Part shown: positions 1 to 6,245 of the stretch, piece by piece | How the letters are laid out: every line of letters starts with the position of its first letter | How positions within the stretch are numbered: the first letter of the stretch is position 1 | DNA from: JABMMZ01 sp044368575 | Lineage (GTDB): Bacteria > Bacteroidota > Bacteroidia > NS11-12g > UBA955 | DNA: 7,076 bases | Direction of reading: 5' to 3' | Assembly: GCA_044368575.1 (NCBI GenBank) | Contig: JBIPPH010000059.1 | Location: 1 to 7,076 of the forward strand | Translations under genes and position numbers: made by a program | The notes under the pieces: generated by a model | The model's input: only the letters and a program-made list of their open reading frames with translations | Databases searched by the model: none | Told to the model about the DNA's origin: nothing

Positions 1-667
1 AAAGGAATTGTTGATCTGCAGTCAAAATGGATGCAGGAAAAACAACAGCACTGCCGTACATGAGTAGTTGGACACCAAAAGCTATTAAGAAACTAAGATC
101 TCTGTATTTGGTTGTTAAAGCTGAAAAAATCAATCCAAACCCTAAGCCCATAATGGCCAAAACCAGCAGCAGCAATGGTAAAAATGCCAATTGAAAAGTA
201 ATACCAATTGGGGCATTATTGAACCAATAATACAACCAAACGATCAATAACAATAGCATTTGAATTCCTAATTTCATTAGGTTAGAAACAATCACCGACA
301 ATGGCACTATCAATCGCGGAAAATACACTTTGCCAAAGACGGATGCGTTATTAGTGAAGGTGTTTGAAGTAGCTGTTAAACAAGATGAAAAGTAATTCCA
401 AAAAGTAATCCCAGTTAGATAGAAAAGCATTTCAGGTAAACCATCGGTTGATAATTTAGCCACTTTACCAAAAATAATGGTAAATGTAATGGTCACTAAA
501 AGTGGTTGTAAGAAAAACCAAATAGGCCCTAAAACAGTTTGTTTATAGACAGAAATAAAATCTCTTTTTACCAACAAAGTCAAAAGGTCTTTGTATTGCC
601 AAAGCTCTTTTAATTTGAGATCAAATAAGGATCTAGAAGATTTGATGTGGATGGTTTGCGGTTTCAT
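1..667 (-). CDS. Wzm-type ABC-2 polysaccharide export permease (3' end cut off by window edge)
   Basis: Membrane subunit of a two-component ABC exporter that moves lipid-linked O-antigen, teichoic-acid-like or capsular glycan across the inner membrane. I translated it from the ATG at 667; 222 codons are visible and the frame is still open at base 1. Seen: a short cytoplasmic N-terminus, then the family hallmark YKQTVLGPIWFFLQPL (residues 41-56) leading into a first membrane segment, hydrophobic segments near 79-97, 117-150 and 160-183, and the conserved KYRDLSFLIAFGVQ stretch (187-200) followed by a segment ending VVFP. Family members usually have about 260-290 residues, so the last membrane part is missing here. 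Known for the family: it works as a dimer with a separate ATPase (Wzt), which is not in the window and is expected further left. It lies on the same strand as the glycosyltransferase upstream but 345 nt away, so it may have its own promoter. Family call is firm; the exported glycan is unknown. Confidence 0.9.
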   Translation of the reverse strand, partial: MKPQTIHIKSSRSLFDLKLKELWQYKDLLTLLVKRDFISVYKQTVLGPIWFFLQPLLVTITFTIIFGKVAKLSTDGLPEMLFYLTGITFWNYFSSCLTATSNTFTNNASVFGKVYFPRLIVPLSVIVSNLMKLGIQMLLLLIVWLYYWFNNAPIGITFQLAFLPLLLLVLAIMGLGFGLIFSALTTKYRDLSFLIAFGVQLLMYGSAVVFPASILTADQQFL

Positions 668-1012
668 AAAACATGGCTTCGCCAAACTCAGTTACATAAT
701 TACTTCAAAAAATAGAAAGAGAAAACGAAGTAAATAACTGAAAACAAAAGGAATGCGAACCCTTACAAGTTTACTATCAATTAATTTATAAATGCGAACA
801 ACTTATCCCATAAATTCCTGTTTTTTGGAATATAAAATGGTAACAATTAAGCTATTCTAAAAAGTTGCCTAAGCCCTGTAAAATATAGGTTTGAAGGGAG
901 TAAAAATAAAAGATAAAATGCGATAGACTTAAAACCAAGGTTCAACAGCTCAAATTTTGAGACTTAATTCACAAAAAAATAATAGTCAATATAAGACCGG
1001 AATATGCTCGAT
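668..1012. other. 345-nt non-coding gap / leader of the permease gene
   Basis: No protein-like reading frame was found on either strand. It is AT-rich and is the only long gap inside the minus-strand glycan locus, so it probably holds the promoter and leader of the permease gene. On the minus strand I found no exact TAnnTTTG; the nearest is a version with one extra T at 706-714 and no good TTG partner. Contents seen: three copies of AATGCGA (752-758, 791-797, 917-923; the first two extend to AATGCGAAC), a short palindrome CTCAAA-T-TTTGAG at 949-961, and a small inverted repeat ATTCC/GGAAT around 815-832. A T-run on the minus strand (near 971-977) follows the glycosyltransferase stop but lacks a solid stem. 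None of these is proven functional. Confidence 0.6.
949..961. repeat. Short perfect palindrome (6-bp arms, 1-nt centre)
   Basis: Sequence CTCAAA-T-TTTGAG, about 52 nt past the glycosyltransferase stop codon in the direction of transcription. The central single base leaves no proper loop, and no T-run follows on the minus strand, so it looks more like a possible protein-binding site than a terminator. It could also be chance in AT-rich DNA. Confidence 0.3.
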
Positions 1013-1738
1013 TTACTTGCTAAATAGATTGTATTTAACAATGCAGTAAATGGCTCTGAAACCATCTTTCCAATTGATTTTCTTTCCTTCAGCATATGTT
1101 CTGCCGTAATAAGAAATGCCAACTTCATAAATTCTGATATTGGGAACCCTTGAAATACGAGCAGTTACCTCAGGTTCAAAACCAAAACGTTTTTCTTTTA
1201 ACTGAAATCCTTGAACCAAATCTGTCTTGAACAATTTATAACATGTTTCCATATCGGTAAGGTTTAAATTGGTCAACATGTTTGACAAAAAAGTTAGGAA
1301 TTTATTGCCTATTGAATGCCAAAAGAATAAGATTCTATGGGGTTTACCACCCATAAAACGACTGCCATAAACAACATCGGCATAACCATCAATAACTGGT
1401 TTTAGTAAAATATTGTATTCCTCAGGATTGTATTCTAAATCGGCATCTTGAATGATCAAATATTCGCCTGTAGCATGTTTTATACCTGTGTGAATAGCCG
1501 CCCCCTTACCCTGGTTGATTTCATGCTTTAGATAGCGCATATTTAGGCTAGAATTTGATTCAATATATTGTTTAATTGAATCTTCGGTAGTGTCTGTGGA
1601 ACAATCATTTACAATAATTATTTCTTTTTGAATATTGTTCAATAACTCTACTGATTTTATTTTATCTAAAATCAGATGAATGGTATTGGCTTCATTGTAA
1701 GCGGGAACGATAATCGATAATTTTAAAATATGGCTCAT
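1013..1738 (-). CDS. Family 2 glycosyltransferase, dolichol-phosphate-mannose-synthase-like
   Basis: Cytoplasmic or membrane-edge GT-A glycosyltransferase of 241 residues, predicted to move a sugar from a nucleotide sugar to an acceptor; relatives often use polyprenyl phosphate as acceptor. Seen: nucleotide-binding start SIIVPAYNEANTI (8-20), IVNDCSTD (42-49), NQGKGAAIHTG (75-85), metal-binding QDADLEYNP (97-105, the DxD-type motif), VVYGSRF (122-128), the TDMETCYKLF block (161-170), and RFGFEPEVTARISR (184-197), all usual for the DPM1/DPG-synthase-like branch. There is no clear pair of C-terminal membrane helices, unlike GtrB/ArnC-type enzymes; a moderately hydrophobic stretch lies at 136-160. 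The ATG start overlaps the stop of the upstream dehydrogenase by 4 nt (ATGA), which points to translational coupling. The family is firm. The sugar and the acceptor cannot be read from sequence. Confidence 0.92.
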   Translation of the reverse strand: MSHILKLSIIVPAYNEANTIHLILDKIKSVELLNNIQKEIIIVNDCSTDTTEDSIKQYIESNSSLNMRYLKHEINQGKGAAIHTGIKHATGEYLIIQDADLEYNPEEYNILLKPVIDGYADVVYGSRFMGGKPHRILFFWHSIGNKFLTFLSNMLTNLNLTDMETCYKLFKTDLVQGFQLKEKRFGFEPEVTARISRVPNIRIYEVGISYYGRTYAEGKKINWKDGFRAIYCIVKYNLFSK

Positions 1739-2754
1739 TTTTTAGTTAAAAATGGATTGGTTTGGTAAATATTTTCAATGATTTCAACCACCTTCATGCC
1801 CTGCTCTGCAGTAGCATCAATTTCAGCAGCGCCATTAAATACCTCAATTACATTTTGATAAATGTATTGGTGATTGGCAGCTGAGCCTTTGTAATGGCCA
1901 TAATCATTGGGTGGTAAACTGGCTTCTATCTGAGGCATTTCATAGGATTTAACATCACAATACAATACCTCGTTCATATATTGGCCACCAACTTTAATGG
2001 TGCCATTTTCTGCAACTATAGTTATGCTGCTTTCTAAATTCTTCTGATAAACAGATGTGGTATAGTTAAAACTGCCAATGCCGCCTTGATCAAATTCAAA
2101 ATGAAATAATCCCGTATCTTCAAACTGAATGGTATCGGTATGGTTAAAATTAGCAAATCGTGATTGCACATTACTGATTGATCCAAATAACCAATACATC
2201 ATATCAATAAAATGCGAAAATTGAGTGTACAAAGTGCCGCCATCAGTTTGGGTTTGACCTCTCCAATCAGATTGCTGGTAATACCCATCTCCACGGTTCC
2301 AAAAACAATTGATTTGTACCATGTATAAACTGCCTAACTTGCCTGATTCTATTATGCTTTTAAGCCATTTAGCAGGTGGAGAATATCTGTTTTGCATTAC
2401 ACAAAACACTTGTTTAGCTTGTTTCTGGGCAAGGCTGATAATGGCTTCAGCGTCTGAAGTATTGAGTGTAAATGGTTTTTCAATTATTATGTGTTTGTTG
2501 TGGTTTAAACACGTAATGGCTTGAGGCGCGTGCAAGTAGTTGGGTGTGGCGATTACTGCTACATCAAATCTCAATTCAGAAGCGAATAAAGCCTCAAGAC
2601 TTGAAAAGTAAGCTTCTTGTATGCCTTCGATTGGTAAGGTATCAACAACAGCTACTAATTCAGCCGCTTGATTTTGTCTGATCATGTCTGCATGACGCTT
2701 GCCTATATGGCCATAGCCTATAACAACAAATTGATATTTAGTTGGAGCAGTCAT
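1735..2754 (-). CDS. Gfo/Idh/MocA-family NAD-dependent sugar dehydrogenase, WlbA/WbpB-like
   Basis: Soluble oxidoreductase of 339 residues that likely oxidises or reduces a ring carbon of a (nucleotide) sugar with NAD(H). Seen: Rossmann motif VVIGYGHIGKRHADM (10-24), VAVIATPNYLHAPQAI (65-80), the family's EKPF (92-95, catalytic lysine K93), RYSPPAKW (123-130), then WNRGDGYYQQSDWRG (152-166) and DGGTLYTQFSHFIDMMYWLFG (171-191) with the usual histidine and aspartate (H181, D184). Near the end, NDYGHYKGSAANHQYIYQNV (283-302) resembles the C-terminal block of WlbA/WbpB, which make the 3-keto form of UDP-GlcNAc uronic acid. That substrate is an inference; no aminotransferase or acetyltransferase partner is visible here. 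The gene begins 2 nt after the ABC exporter and overlaps the glycosyltransferase by 4 nt, so it sits in the middle of a three-gene operon. Length is normal for the family. Confidence 0.92.
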   Translation of the reverse strand: MTAPTKYQFVVIGYGHIGKRHADMIRQNQAAELVAVVDTLPIEGIQEAYFSSLEALFASELRFDVAVIATPNYLHAPQAITCLNHNKHIIIEKPFTLNTSDAEAIISLAQKQAKQVFCVMQNRYSPPAKWLKSIIESGKLGSLYMVQINCFWNRGDGYYQQSDWRGQTQTDGGTLYTQFSHFIDMMYWLFGSISNVQSRFANFNHTDTIQFEDTGLFHFEFDQGGIGSFNYTTSVYQKNLESSITIVAENGTIKVGGQYMNEVLYCDVKSYEMPQIEASLPPNDYGHYKGSAANHQYIYQNVIEVFNGAAEIDATAEQGMKVVEIIENIYQTNPFLTKK

Positions 2755-2756
2755 GT

Positions 2757-4457
2757 TTACAATTCAATGGTATGGTTGCACAAATCTATTAATCTTTTCT
2801 TATGGGCAATAAGAATAACTGTGACTTTTTCTTTTTGGAGGGTTTTAATCGACTCTATGATGGTCTCTTCTGTTTCCGCATCTAATCCGCTGGTGGCCTC
2901 ATCAAACAAAAGCACACTGCTGTCTCTATACAATGCTCTTGCTATAGCTATTCTCTGTTTCTGACCTTCACTGATCTTAGAACCTTGTTCACCTAAAAGG
3001 GTTTGCAAACCTTGTGCTTGTTGCATTACAAATTCAGTTAGTCCGGCTAATTGTATAGCCCTATTCATTTTTTCAGCATCGTAAGTAAAATTCAATGCGA
3101 TGTTTTCATGAATAGATTTATTAAAAATAAATGGCGCTTGATGCACATAGCCAATTTGATTTTGCCATGATTGCAAATTGTGTGGGCCTATCAGTTGACC
3201 ATCTACCATTAATTGGCCTTGATGCGGTGTAATTAAACCAGAAATTAACTTCATTAAAGTGCTTTTTCCACTTCCACTTTTGCCAATGATACCATAGATT
3301 TCGCCTTTTTCTATAGTCGCATTAACGCGATTAATCAATTCCGATTGATGCTCATAATGGTAGACCAAATTTTGCAATTGGATCTGTTGATTAAATTCAA
3401 TTTTTTCGTGTGGTGCTAAATGATTGTGTCCTTGATTCTGGTGTAAATAATCAATGGTGTACTGGTGTAACTTCAATTTCATAGCAGCAATCAACAGGCG
3501 ATTGATAGCGGGTACTAATCTAAAAACAGACACCACAAATAGTGCAGATAAAGCCCTCATGCCTGCAGGGTTATCTGATAAAAAATAGCCATAAGCAACC
3601 AGAACAATTACCCCTATTAAAACCACCAATTCATTGGCTCTTGAAGGAATGTTTTGATAATAAATAGACTTTAAATCTGATACCACTAATTGTCTTTGTT
3701 TTTTTAAGAAATCATTGATAAAAAAGGCCGATGAATGATTCACTTTAACATCTACCAACCCATTGATACCAATATTCAAACTCTCAATGGTGTTTTCTCT
3801 TTGTGTTTTAGATTGTTCACCCAATTGATAGATTTTTTGTTTAACCGTACTATTGATGAAATAGAAAGCAGGCGCAGTTACCAATATGATTAAAAAGAAA
3901 ATACCAGGGTTAATCCAAACCACTAACAACAGCATCATTAGTATGACCAAGCTCTCGCCAATTATGTTCACAAAGGGCAATAAAATACCCGTTGTAAAAT
4001 GCATGGAATTAAAATGAATTTTATTGAGAAAATCTTTAGTGCCACTATTCACTATTTGCTCTAAAGGTTGTTGAATGGTCTGATAGAAGGCATTCTCTGT
4101 GAATTTTTCAACCAAGCCCTCGCAAAGCGAATGAATGCGTTTCTGAAGAAAGACTGCAAAGGCGTTTTTAAGTATAAAAAACACCAGCACCAATGCCATC
4201 ATGAACACTAAAAAATCAGACTCTGCTTGGAAGCCAGTTAATTTATATACAGCTCTCAGCTTGCTGCTTTTGGCCAAAAATTCTCCGTCAATTGCAAACA
4301 TTAAAACAGGCACAACAGCTGCCAATGCTAGTACGTCTGCCACAGATACTATAGCAGTTAGTATGAGCAAACTAATGCCTTTTCTTCTGCTTGATCTATC
4401 AAGAAAAACCTTGATGCCTCTTATGGTTGATATGAATGCGTTTTTTTCTGCGGACAA
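2757..4457 (-). CDS. ABC exporter with fused membrane and ATPase domains, PglK/MsbA-like
   Basis: Inner-membrane ATP-driven exporter, probably a homodimeric flippase for lipid-linked sugars given its operon with a glycosyltransferase and a sugar dehydrogenase. Numbering from the TTG at 4457 (566 aa): six membrane segments near 29-54, 81-104, 157-180, 183-201, 276-293 and 302-320; aromatic A-loop Y368; Walker A GKSGSGKST (392-400); Q-loop Q440; signature ISEGQ (S496-Q499, SEGQ in place of SGGQ); Walker B VLLFDE (D519, E520); D-loop SGLD (523-526); switch H552. All catalytic parts are intact. The protein stops right after CNHTIEL, so the usual short tail after the last strand is missing. The start is uncertain: there is no ATG until 4301, inside the first membrane segment. 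A TTG at 4550 also opens the frame but would run through the palindromic promoter region and overlap the divergent LUD gene; TTG at 4457 gives the family's usual length. The exact cargo is unknown. Confidence 0.9.
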   Translation of the reverse strand: MSAEKNAFISTIRGIKVFLDRSSRRKGISLLILTAIVSVADVLALAAVVPVLMFAIDGEFLAKSSKLRAVYKLTGFQAESDFLVFMMALVLVFFILKNAFAVFLQKRIHSLCEGLVEKFTENAFYQTIQQPLEQIVNSGTKDFLNKIHFNSMHFTTGILLPFVNIIGESLVILMMLLLVVWINPGIFFLIILVTAPAFYFINSTVKQKIYQLGEQSKTQRENTIESLNIGINGLVDVKVNHSSAFFINDFLKKQRQLVVSDLKSIYYQNIPSRANELVVLIGVIVLVAYGYFLSDNPAGMRALSALFVVSVFRLVPAINRLLIAAMKLKLHQYTIDYLHQNQGHNHLAPHEKIEFNQQIQLQNLVYHYEHQSELINRVNATIEKGEIYGIIGKSGSGKSTLMKLISGLITPHQGQLMVDGQLIGPHNLQSWQNQIGYVHQAPFIFNKSIHENIALNFTYDAEKMNRAIQLAGLTEFVMQQAQGLQTLLGEQGSKISEGQKQRIAIARALYRDSSVLLFDEATSGLDAETEETIIESIKTLQKEKVTVILIAHKKRLIDLCNHTIEL

Positions 4458-4487
4458 GTTGTTGTTATCAATTAAGCGCTTCTGTTT

Positions 4488-4503
4488 TACATTTGCAAAT
4501 GTA
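4488..4503. promoter_or_regulatory. Perfect 16-bp palindrome holding a TAnnTTTG -7 element on each strand
   Basis: The sequence TACATTTGCAAATGTA reads the same on both strands. The left half is an exact match to the Bacteroidota -7 element TAnnTTTG for the plus strand, and the right half is the same for the minus strand. On the plus strand a TTG at 4462-4464 lies 23 nt upstream, a little long for the -33 element, and the GTG start of the LUD gene is 29 nt past the element. On the minus strand transcription would start near 4489, about 32 nt before the TTG start at 4457; no good -33 TTG was found for that side. It lies between the two divergent units, which fits a two-way promoter or an operator shared by both. 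Function is inferred. Confidence 0.55.
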
Positions 4504-4523
4504 TAGGATTTATTCGTTTTATC

Positions 4524-5099
4524 GTGTTTGAGATTACCCCAAAAGAACAATTACTTAAAAACATTCGCAAAGGCTTGGTACAACCCGTTGCGAACAAATA
4601 CCCTTTGCTTAATTTTGAGAATAAATCTATTGTTCCTAGCTTGTTAAAAGTGGACGAAGATTTTATTGCTAACTGGGTAAAGCAAGGGTTTTATTTTATG
4701 GTTTGCAGCAACCCATTTGATTTAGTGGAACAGCTTAGAAACCTCAATAAAACTTATCAATTGGGGACTTATGTAACCGAAGACAAAAAGCTCATGCAAT
4801 TGTTTACAGACAATGCATTAGCCTTCAGAAGTCTGAACGAAGGTGGCAGAACGCTCTGCTGTGGTTTTTTACGATTAGAATCAAGCAGTCAAACGATTTA
4901 TTTAAGTTCAGAAAGTCAAACACTTGATGGCCTCAATTTATTCGACAACATTGTACTAATTGGCCAATCAGAGCAAATCGTAAGCCCAGACAACAACAGT
5001 GTTTTTACTGAAACTGTTCAAAACAATGATCTGAAAGTTCAAATGGGCATTGATTATCTAAAGCAATTCAAATCAGTATTTTTAATTATAGAAGACTGA
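4524..5099 (+). CDS. Divergent LUD-domain (LutC/YkgG-like) protein
   Basis: Soluble protein of 191 residues. The N-terminus TPKEQLLKNIRKGLVQP (5-21) has the pattern of Bacteroidota LUD-domain proteins, which supports the GTG start at 4524. Further matches are FMVCSNPFDLVEQL (58-71), a TIYLSSESQ stretch (124-132) where relatives have GSIVLSS, NIVLIGQSEQIV (142-153) where relatives have HIVIA..QIV, and the last strand VFLIIED. What relatives conserve for small-molecule chemistry is not seen: the glycine before the IVLSS strand, the GPSRTADIE motif and the HGP turn are replaced (the end reads NNDLKVQMGIDYL). LutC is known from lactate utilisation, but this copy stands alone with no LutA/LutB partner, so that role should not be assumed. 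It is divergent from the ABC exporter operon and followed by kynA after 148 nt. The gene is real with good confidence; the family call is moderate and the function is unknown. Confidence 0.8.
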   Translation: MFEITPKEQLLKNIRKGLVQPVANKYPLLNFENKSIVPSLLKVDEDFIANWVKQGFYFMVCSNPFDLVEQLRNLNKTYQLGTYVTEDKKLMQLFTDNALAFRSLNEGGRTLCCGFLRLESSSQTIYLSSESQTLDGLNLFDNIVLIGQSEQIVSPDNNSVFTETVQNNDLKVQMGIDYLKQFKSVFLIIED

Positions 5100-5126
5100 T
5101 TATTCAAAGAAAGGGTGCTAAATCAT

Positions 5127-5146
5127 TTGGAAAAGGCAATTTCCAA
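5127..5146 (+). terminator. Possible weak terminator hairpin after the LUD gene
   Basis: Inverted repeat TTGGAAA (5127-5133) and TTTCCAA (5140-5146) with a 6-nt loop AGGCAA, 28 nt past the LUD stop codon. The 7-bp stem is perfect but AT-rich and no T-run follows at once, so termination would be weak. It lies inside a 43-codon open stretch discussed in the findings. Confidence 0.35.
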
Positions 5147-5199
5147 GCGCTCTTTGAAAGCATTGAATCTGAGCAAGCCAGAAGAGGTACTTTATAGCA

Positions 5200-5230
5200 T
5201 TGTTTTGACCAAGTATTCAAATTATATTTG
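5200..5230 (+). promoter_or_regulatory. Predicted Bacteroidota-type promoter of kynA
   Basis: TTG at 5200-5202, a 20-nt spacer, and TATATTTG at 5223-5230, an exact fit to the -33 TTG / -7 TAnnTTTG promoter of Bacteroidota. Transcription would begin around 5235-5238, giving a leader of only about 10 nt before the ATG at 5248. This is the best-formed promoter in the window and suggests kynA is transcribed on its own rather than only from the LUD gene. Confidence 0.6.
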
Positions 5231-5247
5231 AAGCCAGAGAAATTGCT

Positions 5248-6171
5248 ATGTCTGAACAAAGAGAAGAGATATTAAAAAGGCTACAAAATAAGTTTGAAGC
5301 CATTCAACAAAACACTGATACCCACCTTGAAGGTTTGGTGTGGGCTAAGCCTATAACATATTGGGACTACATTCAACCTGAAGCCCTTTTAAGTCTTCAA
5401 ATTCAAAGAACAACTTTACCTGATGAGATGGTGTTTATCATGTACCATCAAATCAATGAATTGTTGTTTAAAATGATACTTTGGGAGATTGACCAAGTGT
5501 GTGATCATTCAGATTTAACGGCTGAATTTTTTGCTGAAAAATTGCGTCGTATAAGCCGCTATTTTGACATGTTATCTTCTTCATTTACGATTATGGGCGA
5601 TGGCATGGAAGTGGCTCAATACATGAAGTTCCGAAACACCCTTACACCTGCTTCTGGTTTTCAAAGCGCACAATACAGAATCATTGAATTTGCTTCAACT
5701 GAAATCAAACAATTAATTGATTTTAGATTTAGACAAGATCCTTCGTTATCTGAAGACTTTGAAAAAGCATTTGAACATTTGTATTGGCAAGCAGCTGGTA
5801 AAGACCATGCGACCGGCAAAAAAAACACTTTAATCACCTTGTTCGAACAAAAATATAAGTCTGAATTTTTGAGAAAAATGGAGGCTTATAAAACCAGTAA
5901 TTTGTGGTCAAAATTCAAAACTTTACCCCAAAGTGTACAAGATGATGAACAATTGATCAAAGCCATGCGCCATTACGATTATACCGTAAATGTTACATGG
6001 GTTTTAGCACACTTTCACGCTGCTGAAAAATACCTTGAAAGCGGTCCTAAAAAGGCTGAAGCAACTGGTGGTAGCGACTGGAAAAAATACATGCATCCAA
6101 AGTACCAAAGACGCATTTTCTTCCCCGATTTATGGACTGAAGAGGAGCATAAAACTTGGGGTGAATTCTAA
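5248..6171 (+). CDS. kynA: Tryptophan 2,3-dioxygenase
   Basis: Cytosolic haem enzyme of 307 residues that opens the indole ring of L-tryptophan with O2 to give N-formylkynurenine, the first step of the kynurenine pathway (tryptophan breakdown or NAD synthesis). Seen: YIQPEALLSLQ (41-51), DEMVFIMYHQINELLFKMILWEID (59-82) with the distal-pocket histidine H67, FRNTLTPASGFQSAQYR (128-144) in which R129 corresponds to the substrate-carboxylate arginine, W251 followed four residues later by H255, the expected proximal haem ligand, and ATGGS (272-276), equivalent to the GTGGS loop with T273. Key residues are all present. The sequence differs from the classic enzyme around them (for example MYHQINELLFK where human has THQAYELWFK), as in the short Bacteroidota branch. 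No other kynurenine gene lies in the window. It starts at ATG without a clear Shine-Dalgarno site, behind a good TAnnTTTG promoter, and is followed by a hairpin. Confidence 0.95.
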   Translation: MSEQREEILKRLQNKFEAIQQNTDTHLEGLVWAKPITYWDYIQPEALLSLQIQRTTLPDEMVFIMYHQINELLFKMILWEIDQVCDHSDLTAEFFAEKLRRISRYFDMLSSSFTIMGDGMEVAQYMKFRNTLTPASGFQSAQYRIIEFASTEIKQLIDFRFRQDPSLSEDFEKAFEHLYWQAAGKDHATGKKNTLITLFEQKYKSEFLRKMEAYKTSNLWSKFKTLPQSVQDDEQLIKAMRHYDYTVNVTWVLAHFHAAEKYLESGPKKAEATGGSDWKKYMHPKYQRRIFFPDLWTEEEHKTWGEF

Positions 6172-6181
6172 TATAAACTAC

Positions 6182-6208
6182 CCTAGATTGCCTTTCCACA
6201 ATGCTAGG
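6182..6208 (+). terminator. Hairpin downstream of kynA, possible terminator
   Basis: CCTAGATTG (6182-6190) pairs with CAAT-G-CTAGG (6199-6208, one bulged G), giving a 9-bp stem with an 8-nt loop, starting 11 nt after the kynA stop. It is well placed to end the kynA message or protect its 3' end. No T-run follows, so it is not a textbook intrinsic terminator. Confidence 0.45.
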
Positions 6209-6233
6209 TGAATAGTACTGACGCTATAAGCCT

Positions 6234-6241
6234 TATCTTTG
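6234..6241 (+). promoter_or_regulatory. Possible -7 element just before the M16 peptidase gene
   Basis: TATCTTTG is an exact TAnnTTTG match that ends 4 nt before the GTG start codon at 6246, and overlaps a small palindrome ATAAG-C-CTTAT (6226-6236). No TTG lies at the proper distance upstream. If it is used, the message would begin at or just inside the start codon (leaderless), so either the gene is leaderless or the match is chance. Confidence 0.3.
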
Positions 6242-6245
6242 CTTT

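Noticed and set aside
704..716. Promoter of the permease gene
   Set aside because: The best candidate has one base too many between TA and TTTG and no TTG at a usable distance, so I cannot support it.
965..1000. Possible terminator after the glycosyltransferase on the minus strand
   Set aside because: There is a run of seven Ts in the transcript direction, but the only stem before it is about 3-4 bp (GTC/GAC), too weak to call.
2309..2524. 71-codon plus-strand open frame inside the sugar dehydrogenase gene
   Set aside because: It lies wholly antisense to a clear Gfo/Idh/MocA gene, has no recognisable domain, and is explained as a shadow of the real coding frame.
2668..2964. 98-codon plus-strand open frame across the dehydrogenase start and exporter end
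   Set aside because: Antisense to the conserved Rossmann and ABC Walker B/switch regions; serine-rich, low-information translation typical of a shadow frame.
4201..4506. 101-codon plus-strand open frame inside the 5' end of the exporter gene
   Set aside because: Antisense to the first membrane segments; its serine/threonine-rich sequence is what the complement of a hydrophobic helix gives.
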